DNA from: JBEKYD01 sp049509915
GTDB taxonomy: Bacteria; Acidobacteriota; Terriglobia; Bryobacterales; Bryobacteraceae
Length of the DNA stretch: 64,000 nucleotides
NCBI GenBank assembly: GCA_049509915.1
Contig: JBEKZL010000001.1
Location: forward strand, 14,602 to 78,601
Direction: 5' to 3'
The first letter of the stretch is position 1; each line of letters begins with the position of its first letter. The notes below the pieces were generated by a model. It was given only the letters and a program-made list of their open reading frames with translations. It was not told the DNA's origin and ran no database searches. The position numbers and the translations under genes were made by a program. Shown here piece after piece: positions 45,029-54,624 of this stretch.

Positions 45029-47076
45029 GACGAGAATCGGGTAGCAGCCAACCCATAGGCGCCGCCGTTACTCCGGGCGGTGTCAATTTTAGCGTGTATT
45101 CCCGAAGCGCCTCGGGGCTCGACCTGGTGTTTTTTGACCGGGAAGATGACGCACGGCCAGCACGCACGATCTCGATCGATCCCATCGCCAATCGGACCTC
45201 TCATTACTGGCACGTGTTTGTGAGGGGTGTGAAACCGGGCGAGCTTTACGGCTATCGGGCTCGCGGCCCCTCCGACCCCGCCGGCGGATTGCGGTTCGAT
45301 CCCTCCAAAGTGCTCCTCGATCCGTATGGGCGCGGCGTTGTCGTCCCCAAGATCTATTCCCGTGATGCCGCGCGTCACGAAGGGGACAATTGCGCGACGG
45401 CGATGAAGAGCGTAGTCGTCGATCTCAGCACGTACGACTGGGAGGGCGACACGCCCCTTCAACGGCCGCCCTCCAGGACCATTATTTACGAGATGCACGT
45501 GCGTGGCTTCACGCGCCATCCCAGCTCGGGCGTCCCGGAAGAAACTCGCGGCACCTATGCCGGCCTGACCGCGAAGATTCCGTACCTTCAGCAGCTCGGT
45601 ATTACGGCGGTCGAACTCCTGCCGATCTTTCAGTTCGACGCGCAAGACGCTCTGCCGGGGCACACGAACTACTGGGGCTATGCGCCGGTATCGTTTTTTG
45701 CGCCCCATCATGGCTACAGCTCCCGCCAGGATGCCCTCGGCCCAATTGACGAGTTTCGCGACATGGTGAAGGCACTGCATCGCGCAGGCATTGAAGTCAT
45801 TCTCGATGTCGTGTACAATCACACCGCCGAAGGCAACCAGGAAGGACCAACGCTGTGCTTCCGCGGCTTGGAGAACAGCGCTTATTACATTCTTGAAAAG
45901 GACAGATCCCGCTATGCGAATTACACCGGCACCGGCAACACACTCAATGGAAATCACCCGATTGTCCGCCGAATGATCATCGATAGTCTGCGATATTGGG
46001 TCGAGGAGATGCACGTAGACGGTTTCCGCTTCGACCTCGCCTCCATCCTGGACCGGGGTGAGTCGGGTGAACTACTCCCCAATCCACCAGTCCTGTGGGA
46101 TATCGATTCAGAACCGGCCTTGGCGGGCACCAAGCTGATCGCCGAAGCCTGGGACGCGGCGGGCTTGTACCAGGTCGGCAGCTTCGTCGGTGATAGTTGG
46201 AGAGAATGGAACGGGCGGTTTCGGGATGATGTCCGAAGCTTTTTTCGGGGCGACGACGGTTTCGTTGCGCCCCTCGCGGACCGCCTGCTCGGAAGCCCCC
46301 AGATATACGCTCACAAGCAACGCGAGGCCGAAGCAAGCGTGAATTTCGTCACGTGCCACGACGGCTTCACGCTCAATGACATGGTTTCATACAGCCAGAA
46401 GCACAATCAGGCGAACGGCGAATCGAACAACGATGGCTCCAATGACAACCGCAGCGATAACTTCGGCGTCGAGGGTCCAACCGATGATCCGTCCGTGGAG
46501 ATGCTGCGAAATCGCCAGGTGAAGAACTTCCTGGCGGTGACGATGCTTTCGCTGGGCCTGCCAATGATCCTGATGGGAGATGAGGTCCGCCGCACTCAGA
46601 GCGGTAACAACAACGCTTACTGTCTCGACAACGAGACGACATGGTTTGATTGGACCCTGATATCCAGACATGCCGGTGTTCATCGCTTTGCAACGCTGCT
46701 CAGCGCGCACCGGCTGACACCCCGTTTCTGGCCGGAGCTTCGGGAAGTTAGTCTGCACGAACTGCTCCGGACCGGCGATCGAACCTGGCACGGCGTAAAG
46801 ATCGGGGAACCCGATTGGAGCGCCAACTCCCACAGCCTGGCGCTGCTCGTAGCGCTCTGGGACCGGGGCCTACTGCTGTACCTGATTCTGAATGCCTACT
46901 GGGAGCCACTCGACTTCGAACTGCCATCGGGCGATGGTAGCCAGTGGCATCGATGGATTGACACGAGCCTTGATTCGCCCTACGATGTCGCTGAATGGCG
47001 CGAAGCCCCGCCGGTCTCGAGCGGTTCCTATCGCGCCGCCCCGCACTCGGTGGTAAGCCTCTATTCCCGACGGTGA
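45025..47076 (+). CDS. glgX: glycogen debranching enzyme (isoamylase type)
   Basis: A 683-residue GH13 enzyme: N-terminal CBM48 (QPIGAAVTPGGVNFSVYSRSASG, residues ~5-110), then the catalytic barrel with DVVYNHTAEG, the nucleophile region DGFRFDLASIL, acid/base region LIAEAWD and the third carboxylate near FVTCHDGFTLND. It cleaves alpha-1,6 branches of phosphorylase-limit glycogen. GTG 45025 overlaps the rpiB stop. It ends 46 bases from the convergent malQ gene; I see no strong hairpin terminator between them. Confidence 0.93.
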   Translation: MRRESGSSQPIGAAVTPGGVNFSVYSRSASGLDLVFFDREDDARPARTISIDPIANRTSHYWHVFVRGVKPGELYGYRARGPSDPAGGLRFDPSKVLLDPYGRGVVVPKIYSRDAARHEGDNCATAMKSVVVDLSTYDWEGDTPLQRPPSRTIIYEMHVRGFTRHPSSGVPEETRGTYAGLTAKIPYLQQLGITAVELLPIFQFDAQDALPGHTNYWGYAPVSFFAPHHGYSSRQDALGPIDEFRDMVKALHRAGIEVILDVVYNHTAEGNQEGPTLCFRGLENSAYYILEKDRSRYANYTGTGNTLNGNHPIVRRMIIDSLRYWVEEMHVDGFRFDLASILDRGESGELLPNPPVLWDIDSEPALAGTKLIAEAWDAAGLYQVGSFVGDSWREWNGRFRDDVRSFFRGDDGFVAPLADRLLGSPQIYAHKQREAEASVNFVTCHDGFTLNDMVSYSQKHNQANGESNNDGSNDNRSDNFGVEGPTDDPSVEMLRNRQVKNFLAVTMLSLGLPMILMGDEVRRTQSGNNNAYCLDNETTWFDWTLISRHAGVHRFATLLSAHRLTPRFWPELREVSLHELLRTGDRTWHGVKIGEPDWSANSHSLALLVALWDRGLLLYLILNAYWEPLDFELPSGDGSQWHRWIDTSLDSPYDVAEWREAPPVSSGSYRAAPHSVVSLYSRR

Positions 47077-47122
47077 CTGCAGCAAGTCGTTCCCAGCCGC
47101 ATTCAGTTACAACGAGCAGTCT

Positions 47123-48697
47123 TCATCCCAATGCAACCTGCATGACCTTGCCGTCCGATGCGGTTGTCCTCACCTGAAAACGAAGCGACGAGTGTATCAA
47201 GGTGCAAAGCCAGTCGAAGGCAAGACTGTTGATCATCTCTTCGGTGCAGCGCCAGCGCCAATTGCCTTCGCTGCGCCCCGGAACGTTCATGCGCGCCTCA
47301 TTTCCGAGGCTCAACAAATCCTGCAGCGGAGCGATCGCCAGAGCGGCCACCGACGACCAGGCCACGTCGATGAGAGCCGGCCCCGCCTCGCTGCTGTTGC
47401 CCGCCGGCCGGTTCAGGTAGGTCCAGACATTGCGCCGCAGGTCATCCGTCAGATCCTCGAACCAGCCTCGGGTGGTTGGGTTGTCGTGGGTACCGGTGTA
47501 GACCACCGTGTTGGGAACGTAGTTGCGAGGCAGGTGCGGATTGTCGAGGTGACCGTCGAAGGCGAACTGCAAAACTCGCATGCCCGGCAGGTGGAATCGG
47601 TCGCGGAGGGCATATACATCTGGTGTCACGATTCCCAAATCTTCGGCGATAAACGGTAGCGAGCCCAACTCTCGCTCGACGGTGCTGAAGAACTCCGGCC
47701 CGGGACCGGGTTTCCAGGTGCCCGCTTCCGCGGTGGCCGCGCCGGCGGGCACATGCCATGCCGCCGTGAAACCGCGGAAATGATCCAGACGAATTACGTC
47801 GACGTGGCAGAGCAGCGACCGCAGACGATGGATCCACCAAGCGTAGCCGGCTTGGCGAAGAGCGTCCTAGTTGTAAACAGGATTGCCCCACAGTTGCCCC
47901 GTGGCACTAAAATAGTCAGGCGGCACGCCAGCAACGAACAGCGGCCGTCGCCGTTCGTCGAGAAGAAACAGTTCCGGATTGGCCCACACGTCACTGGAAT
48001 CGGGAGAGACGAAAAATGGCAGGTCGCCGATCAACTTCAGGCCCGCGCTGTGAGCGTAAGCCTTGAGCCGTTCGGCCTGACGGAAGAGCAGGAACTGCGC
48101 AAAGCAGGCCAGTCCTACGCGATCGGCCAGTTCGCGGCGCGCACGAGAGAGCGCCGCCGGCTGGCGCTCGACTAACTCCACCGGCCATTCGAGATAGTAG
48201 GAGTTATTGAACCGGGCTTTCAGTGCTCTGAAAAGTGCGTAGTCATCCAGCCAGTGGCAGTGTTCATGACAAAACTGCTCATAGGCGGGGCGCAGATCGG
48301 AGCGGGCCCCTGCATGGAAGTGAGCCCAAGCTGTTTCCAGAAGCTGGTGCTTGAAGGGAATGACACGGTTATAATCAATTTGATTTTGCGGAAAGGCAAA
48401 CGCCTGGCAGTCGCTCGCCTGCAGGAGTCCGTCTTCAACCAGCCAGTCGGGACTGATCACCAGCGCGTTCCCGGCGAATGAGCACAGGGGCTGATAGGGT
48501 GAATTGCCATAACCGGTGGGCCCCAGCGGCAGCGCCTGCCACCAGCTTTGGTCGGCCTTTCGCAGGCGGTCCACCCACGCGAGCGCAGCGGGCCCGAGGT
48601 CGCCAATTCCATAACGGGACGGAAGCGACGTAACGTGCAGCAGCAGGCCGGAGGCCCGGTAGGCGGAAGGAAACAGCGGGAGACCGGCGCCGTTCAC
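47123..48697 (-). pseudogene. malQ: 4-alpha-glucanotransferase with an in-frame amber codon
   Basis: A single minus-strand frame from GTG 48697 to 47123 spans 525 codons and matches amylomaltase over its full length, except for TAG at 47867-47869 (codon 277). There the family has Trp in a WGNPxYxWDAL motif: the sequence is WGNPVYN-stop-DALRQAGYAWW. TGG to TAG is one base change. Of the catalytic residues, the nucleophile in VIRLDHFRGF, the acid in FIAEDLG and the Asp in GTHDNPT all lie after the stop, so the product would be inactive without readthrough. The start overlaps the pgm stop (GTGA). The enzyme would recycle short maltodextrins left by GlgP and GlgX. Confidence 0.88.
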
Positions 48698-50382
48698 ATT
48701 GGGCCTTTCGAGCCATTCAGGGCACGATCCACAATTCCTTCGGCCTCGTTCAGGATGGCGTCGAGATGCGCCTGGCCCTGGAAGCTTTCCGCGTAAATCT
48801 TATAGATGTCTTCTGTGCCCGAGGGCCGCGCCGCAAACCAGCCGTTCGCGGTCACCACTTTCAAACCACTGATCGGGGCATCGCCGCCGGGAGCACGCGT
48901 CAGTTTGCCGACGATGGGCTCCCCCGCCAAAGTCTGCGCGCCGACGGCTTCGGGGGTCAAAGTTCGCAACCTGGTTTTCTGTTCCGGAGTGGCGGGCGCA
49001 TCCAGGCGGGTGTACCAAGGTGTGCCGAACTCTGCGGTCAACTCGCGGTAGTGCTCGCCCGGATCTTTTCCGGTTCGCGCGGTGATCTCCGCCGCGAGCA
49101 GGTCCATGATCAGGCCGTCTTTATCGGTGGTCCACACCGTGCCATCGTGCCGCAGGAAACTCGCTCCAGCGCTCTCTTCGCCGCCGAAACAGCACCCGCC
49201 GTCGAACAGACCGGCAACGAACCACTTGAAGCCCACCGGGACCTCGTATAACCGCCGGCCGAGGCTCTGCACGACTCTGTCGATCATGCTGCTGCTCACC
49301 ACAGTCTTACCAACGGCGGCTCGCTCCGGCCATCGGGATCGATGCGTCAACAGATAGCGGATGGCCACGGCAAGGTACTGATTGGGATTCATCAAACCGG
49401 CCGACGGTGTGACGATGCCGTGCCGATCCGCGTCCGGGTCGTTGCCGAATGCGACGCGATAGCTGTCTTTCAGGCCGACGAGCCGCGCCATCGCGTACGG
49501 GCTGGAACAGTCCATCCGGATCACGCCGTCATGGTCGACGGTCATGAAGGAGAAGGTCGGGTCGATCGTTTCATTCACGACCGCGATGTCCAATTGATAC
49601 TCGGCATTGATCGGGCTCCAGTACGGTTCGCCCGCGCCTCCCAGCGGATCCACCGCCAGTTTGAGACCGGCGGAGCGAATGGCGTCCATATCGATGACGT
49701 TCCGCAAGTCGCTGACATATGGCAGTACGAAGTCCTCCTGGTGCGTCGTCGCCGACCGGATGGCCGAGGCGAATGGCACGCGCTTCACACCGGCATTGGC
49801 TGCGCGGAGCAATTCGTTGGCGCGGTTTTCCACCCACTGCGTGACCTCTGTGCCGGCGGGACCACCGTGCGCCGGGTTGTACTTAAACCCTCCGTCCTGG
49901 GGAGGGTTATGCGACGGGGTGACGGCGATTCCGTCCGCGAGATGTGCCTCGCGCCCGCGATTGTAGGCGAGGATAGCTCGTGAGATCACCGGCACCGGCG
50001 TGATGCCGTTGTCAGGCTGAATTACGGCATCCACGCCGTTCGCCGCCAATACCTCGAGCGCGGTGCGTTGCGCGGGATCGGAGAGGGCGTGCGTATCTTT
50101 GCCCAAGTAGAGCGGGCCATCGGGACCGTGCGCCCGCCGGTAGTCGCAGATCGCCTGCGTAATCGCAAGAATGTGCGCTTCCGTAAACACGCCATTGAGT
50201 GAAGAACCGCGATGACCGCTGGTGCCAAAACTGACTAACTGCTGGGGGTCACTCAAATCGGGGCGCTTATCGAAGAAATCCCGTTGGAGGCGCGCCACAT
50301 CGATCAACATCTCCTTCGGAGCCGGTTGGCCAGCCAATGGTGACACTTTCGGAACGACGGCTGTTTCTATTCCACGGGACAT
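48694..50382 (-). CDS. pgm: phosphoglucomutase (alpha-D-glucose phosphate-specific)
   Basis: A 562-residue enzyme. QLVSFGTSGHRGSSL is the usual N-terminal motif; the phosphoserine loop is TPSHNP with Ser157; the metal-binding loop is DPDADRHGI; the phosphate-binding end is ARPSGTEDIYKIYAE. The length fits the Pgm class of E. coli rather than short PMM/PGM proteins. It links glucose-1-P from GlgP to glucose-6-P for Zwf. It overlaps glgP by 16 bases and malQ by 4 bases, so the minus-strand operon runs glgP-pgm-malQ. Confidence 0.95.
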   Translation of the reverse strand: MSRGIETAVVPKVSPLAGQPAPKEMLIDVARLQRDFFDKRPDLSDPQQLVSFGTSGHRGSSLNGVFTEAHILAITQAICDYRRAHGPDGPLYLGKDTHALSDPAQRTALEVLAANGVDAVIQPDNGITPVPVISRAILAYNRGREAHLADGIAVTPSHNPPQDGGFKYNPAHGGPAGTEVTQWVENRANELLRAANAGVKRVPFASAIRSATTHQEDFVLPYVSDLRNVIDMDAIRSAGLKLAVDPLGGAGEPYWSPINAEYQLDIAVVNETIDPTFSFMTVDHDGVIRMDCSSPYAMARLVGLKDSYRVAFGNDPDADRHGIVTPSAGLMNPNQYLAVAIRYLLTHRSRWPERAAVGKTVVSSSMIDRVVQSLGRRLYEVPVGFKWFVAGLFDGGCCFGGEESAGASFLRHDGTVWTTDKDGLIMDLLAAEITARTGKDPGEHYRELTAEFGTPWYTRLDAPATPEQKTRLRTLTPEAVGAQTLAGEPIVGKLTRAPGGDAPISGLKVVTANGWFAARPSGTEDIYKIYAESFQGQAHLDAILNEAEGIVDRALNGSKGPM

Positions 50383-52865
50383 GGCTTCACCCCCCAGATA
50401 CCGGCGGCATATTCGGCGATGGTGCGGTCGCTCGAGAACTTACCCGAATGCGCCACATTCAAGACCACCTTCCGCGTCCATTCCTCCGGGTTCGCATATG
50501 AGTCGAGCAGCCGCCGATCGGCGTCCAGATAGGATTTCAGGTCAGCCAAGTGCATGTAAAAGTCACCCTGCGTCAACAGTGCATCCCGCAACCCGTTGAA
50601 GATTCCCGGCTCATGACGGCTGAAATGATCGGAAAATATCAGTTCCAGGGCCGCGCGGGTCTCGGGCTCGTTGTCATAGTGCCAGTGTGGGTTATACCAG
50701 CTCCGGCTTTCGGCCACTTGATCCGCCGTCAGACCAAACAGGAAGAAATTCTCCTCGCCGGCTTCCTCGGCCATCTCGACCGTTGCCCCGTCGCGCGTAC
50801 CGATCGTCAAGGCGCCATTCATCATGAACTTCATGTTACTGGTGCCGCTGGCTTCATAACCCGCGGTTGAGATCTGGTTCGAAACATCGCAGGCGGGGAT
50901 GAGCCGCTCCGCGAGAGAAACGTCGTATTCCGGCAGGAAGAGCACCTTCAATCGCCCCCGCATCGCAGGATCGCCATCGATCGTGCCGGCGAGGTTTTCG
51001 ATAAACTTGATTATGAGCTTGGCCAGCCGGTAGGCCGGCGCTGCCTTGCCTCCGAAGAGAAAGGTTCGCCGCGCCATTTCAAGGTTCGGATTCTCCCGCA
51101 GGCGGTTATACAGCACCACGATGCGCAGCGCATTGAGCAGTTGCCGTTTGTATTCGTGAATGCGCTTGATCTGGCAATCGAAGATGGTTTCGGGGTCTAC
51201 CGTCTGCCCAAGTGAAGATTTGAGCCAATTTGCAAACTGAGATTTGGCTTGCTGCTTGGCCTTCTGTACGCTGTCGCGGAAGCCCTTGTCACGCGCTAGC
51301 GGCGCCAGTTTGGTTAAATGGCCCAGGTCAGTTACCCAATCATCGCCGATAGCCTTGGTTATGGCGCCGGCAAGGAAGGGGTTGGAAAGCAACAGCCAAC
51401 GGCGCGGAGTAACGCCGTTCGTCTTGTTGCTGAAACGCTCCGGGAACATCTCGGCTAGGTCTTTCACCGTCGTTTTCCGCAGCAATTGCGAGTGGATCTC
51501 TGCCACGCCATTGGTGCTGTGCGACCCTACGATCGCCAGGTTGGCCATGCGCACGTGTTTGGTTGAGCCCTCTTCGATCAAACTGACGCGTTGCAGGCGC
51601 CCTCCGTCTCCGGGAAATCGAGCCCGGGCCGAATCCATCAGACGGCGGTTGATTTCGTAGATGATTTCGAGATGACGCGGAAGCAGCATTTCGAACCAGT
51701 CGACAGGCCACTTCTCCAACGCTTCGGGAAGCAGCGTGTGGTTCGTGTACCCGAGAGTCCGCTGCGTCAAGTCCCATGCCTCGTCCCAACCGAGCTTAGC
51801 GTCATCGAGCAGGATGCGCATCAATTCCGGCACGGAAAGAGACGGATGCGTATCGTTTAACTGAATGGCGGCTTTCTCGGGTAGCAGGCTCCAGTCTGCA
51901 TTGCTGCGGCGGAAGCGGCGCACCAGATCCGCCAGGGAACAGGCCACCAGAAAGTACTCTTGCACGAACCGGAGCCTCTGCCCGGTACTGGTCGAGTCAT
52001 CGGGATAGAGAACCCGGGTAACATTTTCGGCCACCAGGGTCTCCGCCACCGCAGCCACGAAATCGCCATGGCTGAATTCCTGAAAATCGAAATAATCGGG
52101 CGCAGCCGCAGCCCACAAACGCAGGGTATTGATGGTCTTCCCGCCGTACCCGACCACCGGCCGATCGTACGGCATACCGATCAGAGTGGATGGCCGTCCG
52201 GTAACAGCGTGCAACTGGCCTGCTCGAACCTCAATCGTGCTGTTGAGCCTCACTTCCACCTTCTCGTGCGGACGTGCAACCTCCCACGGGTCGGGACGGC
52301 TCAACCAGTTGTCGGGCCGTTCCTGCTGCCAGCCATCCCGAATCGTCTGCTTGAAAATCCCGTATTCGTACCTCAGCCCGTATCCCGTGGCGGGGATTTC
52401 CATAGTTGCCATGGAATCGAGAAAACATGCCGCCAGGCGTCCGAGTCCGCCGTTTCCCAAACCGGCATCAGGTTCCTGAGCGAGCAGGCTCAGCCAGTCG
52501 ATGTTATCGCCCTTGATGGCCTGCCTTACAATCGGATCAAGCAATAGATTCATCACGTTATTGGCGAGTGACCGGCCGATGAGAAACTCCATTGACAGGT
52601 AATAAACGCGCTTTGGGTCCTGGCGCGTATAGGTGTCTTTGGTTCTTAGCCAGCGCTCGGCAAGTATGTCGCGCACGGCGTGGGCGAAAGCCTCGAAACG
52701 CTCCCGCGCGTCGATTGACGCCAGATCTACGATGTTGTCAAAAGCGAGGTGGCGCTCGTACAGAGCATTCTCGCCCCCCGCGAATTCATATAGGTAGGCC
52801 CGGCGCTGCAAGATGACGCCCGCGCCTGCGGGCCCCGTGGCGTGAGTGGTCGATATCGTCGCCAT
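50367..52865 (-). CDS. glgP: glycogen/maltodextrin phosphorylase
   Basis: An 832-residue GT35 enzyme. Clear family blocks are GNGGLGRLAACFLDSMAT and the PLP-lysine region EASGTSNMKFMMNGALTIGT. The EYKRQLLNALRIV segment is also typical. It releases glucose-1-P from alpha-1,4-glucan using inorganic phosphate. It is the first gene of the minus-strand glycogen operon. The 160 bases upstream, up to the phosphatase gene, should hold its promoter. Confidence 0.96.
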   Translation of the reverse strand: MATISTTHATGPAGAGVILQRRAYLYEFAGGENALYERHLAFDNIVDLASIDARERFEAFAHAVRDILAERWLRTKDTYTRQDPKRVYYLSMEFLIGRSLANNVMNLLLDPIVRQAIKGDNIDWLSLLAQEPDAGLGNGGLGRLAACFLDSMATMEIPATGYGLRYEYGIFKQTIRDGWQQERPDNWLSRPDPWEVARPHEKVEVRLNSTIEVRAGQLHAVTGRPSTLIGMPYDRPVVGYGGKTINTLRLWAAAAPDYFDFQEFSHGDFVAAVAETLVAENVTRVLYPDDSTSTGQRLRFVQEYFLVACSLADLVRRFRRSNADWSLLPEKAAIQLNDTHPSLSVPELMRILLDDAKLGWDEAWDLTQRTLGYTNHTLLPEALEKWPVDWFEMLLPRHLEIIYEINRRLMDSARARFPGDGGRLQRVSLIEEGSTKHVRMANLAIVGSHSTNGVAEIHSQLLRKTTVKDLAEMFPERFSNKTNGVTPRRWLLLSNPFLAGAITKAIGDDWVTDLGHLTKLAPLARDKGFRDSVQKAKQQAKSQFANWLKSSLGQTVDPETIFDCQIKRIHEYKRQLLNALRIVVLYNRLRENPNLEMARRTFLFGGKAAPAYRLAKLIIKFIENLAGTIDGDPAMRGRLKVLFLPEYDVSLAERLIPACDVSNQISTAGYEASGTSNMKFMMNGALTIGTRDGATVEMAEEAGEENFFLFGLTADQVAESRSWYNPHWHYDNEPETRAALELIFSDHFSRHEPGIFNGLRDALLTQGDFYMHLADLKSYLDADRRLLDSYANPEEWTRKVVLNVAHSGKFSSDRTIAEYAAGIWGVKPCPVE

Positions 52866-53027
52866 AGTGAGTTCCCTCCGATGAACGCTCCTCGATGCTA
52901 CCCATGCAATCAGGCACCCAACACTTCCTGGCCGATCGTCCTCTACTCCGACACATTAATTAGCTACTAACCCGTATGGAAGCCGAGACAACTGAGTGCT
53001 CTCTTAAGACGGCCTTTCGACATTTCG

Positions 53028-53606
53028 TCATTCGCAGGGAGCATTCGCATTCCAGCGCGATATCACACGACCGTCGCGGTCGTAGCCCAGAACGCCAATC
53101 GCCGCGGTGTCGAGTGCGAATAGCCGCCCACACTCCGGCGCCAGTCCCAGCCAACGCGCCCCGAGAATCCGGAGCATGTGCCCGTGACCGAATAGCGCCA
53201 CGTCCCCGTCGGCTCGAAGCGCCCGGCAAATCACGCAGTTCGCCCGTGATGCCACCTCAGCGATCTTCTCCCCGTTCGGCACACCAGAACGCCAGAGGGA
53301 CCAGCTCGGCGCCTCGGCTTGAATCTGGGCCGTGGTGCGCCCCTCGTAGTCTCCGTATCGCCATTCCACGAGATTCGGCTCGATCTGCGCAATCCGACCC
53401 AACCCTGCCAGGTTACAAGTTTCCCGGGCGCGCGAAAGGGGGCTGATCAAAACGAGTGCGAAACGATGGACTGCCAGCGACTCCCTGAGTTTGAGCGCTC
53501 GGCCGCGCCCGGTATCCGTAAGCGGTAAATCGGTGCTGCCTGTGTGAGCGCCAGAGAGCGTCCACTCCGTCTCACCATGTCGAATGAGCCAAAGTTGTGA
53601 TGGCAT
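53028..53606 (-). CDS. histidine phosphatase family protein
   Basis: From ATG 53606 the product has 192 residues with the phosphoglycerate-mutase-like RHG motif near the N-terminus (LWLIRHGETEW, His about residue 9), the second Arg in SPLSRARETC, the acid in VEWRYGDYEGRT and the second His in LFGHGHMLRILG. The small size suggests a phosphatase (CobC/PhoE-like) rather than a mutase. The longer frame to 53780 overlaps the next gene and is not supported. The substrate is unknown. Confidence 0.88.
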   Translation of the reverse strand: MPSQLWLIRHGETEWTLSGAHTGSTDLPLTDTGRGRALKLRESLAVHRFALVLISPLSRARETCNLAGLGRIAQIEPNLVEWRYGDYEGRTTAQIQAEAPSWSLWRSGVPNGEKIAEVASRANCVICRALRADGDVALFGHGHMLRILGARWLGLAPECGRLFALDTAAIGVLGYDRDGRVISRWNANAPCE

Positions 53607-53622
53607 CTGTCCGTCCCTTGAG

Positions 53623-54624
53623 TTAGTCCGGCTGCTTGGTACCGACCGGTGCGATTTTCGCCAACCCGCCGTTCTTGGGGTGACGCTCCAGATCGGAGAG
53701 CACGGCGCGCTCGCTGAGGTCGAGCTCATCCGATCTCCGCCAGTCGTCATGGACCACCTTCGAAAGCCGGTCGACCACATCGGAGTCGCTCAACTGGATG
53801 GCGAGTTCGCGGCGTTCATCAAAACTGCTGGATGTCAGATTGATGGAGCCGACCACCATTTGCGATCTGTCCGCCAGCAACACCTTAGCATGTAATTTCA
53901 AGTGTTTCATCTTGTGGATGCCGATGCCTACGTCTTTCATGATCCGCAAGTCCCCGACGCCTTCCGCGAGTTTCCTCGCCCGGAGCGAGTGCGAAGGCCG
54001 TGTCATGACGTGGACTTTTACGCCGCGCAGTTTCGCCCGAACCAGGTGCTCGACAATGATGGCGTCCTGGTAGCGCTCGTTCTGAACGAACAGGGAGTGT
54101 TTCGCCTGATCGATGAAGTCGGCAATCTGCTGCCGGCCGTGACCGGGGCACCAGATGAGATTGGAAGTCCGGCGCGGCTCGAAAAGCTGGCGGCTCCAGT
54201 CGGCCTCAAAGCATTCGGTCACTTCCGCTACTTCATCGGCGTCGGTGGAAATGACAGCGAACTCCCGCGTCTCCTCGAAATTGTCCGGGTCCCAGTTCAA
54301 GGAGCCGATGAACGCGGTCGCATCGTCGACGACCATCGATTTTTCGTGGGTGACAGTAAACGCCGGGTTCGTGTCGAGCACGTCGATACCGGCATCCAGG
54401 AGCACGGTTCGCGCCCCTCTGTTTTGAATCTCTCCGCTGTGGCGCGCCGGGTTAAGCAAGACCCGGATATTCACCTTTCGCCGGTGCGCTTTCACTAGAG
54501 CGCTCAGCACCCTGCGGTCAGACACGCTGAACATTTTGATCCGCAGCGATTTCGTTGCGACGCCGATTGCAGCCAGAATCGGCTCGATGGTGTCGTCCGG
54601 CATTACGATGAGCTTGCGTGCCAT
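53623..54624 (-). CDS. phospholipase D-like protein (two HKD motifs)
   Basis: A 333-residue protein with two HxKxxxxD motifs: HEKSMVVDDATAFIGSLNW at about residues 112-130 and HAKVLLADRSQMVVGSIN at about 243-260. Both catalytic sites are complete, as in cardiolipin synthases and PLD-type hydrolases, but no membrane helix is seen at the N-terminus, so it may act in the cytoplasm or on the membrane surface. It starts inside the last 22 bases of the upstream ABC exporter gene, so the two are cotranscribed. Confidence 0.88.
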   Translation of the reverse strand: MARKLIVMPDDTIEPILAAIGVATKSLRIKMFSVSDRRVLSALVKAHRRKVNIRVLLNPARHSGEIQNRGARTVLLDAGIDVLDTNPAFTVTHEKSMVVDDATAFIGSLNWDPDNFEETREFAVISTDADEVAEVTECFEADWSRQLFEPRRTSNLIWCPGHGRQQIADFIDQAKHSLFVQNERYQDAIIVEHLVRAKLRGVKVHVMTRPSHSLRARKLAEGVGDLRIMKDVGIGIHKMKHLKLHAKVLLADRSQMVVGSINLTSSSFDERRELAIQLSDSDVVDRLSKVVHDDWRRSDELDLSERAVLSDLERHPKNGGLAKIAPVGTKQPD

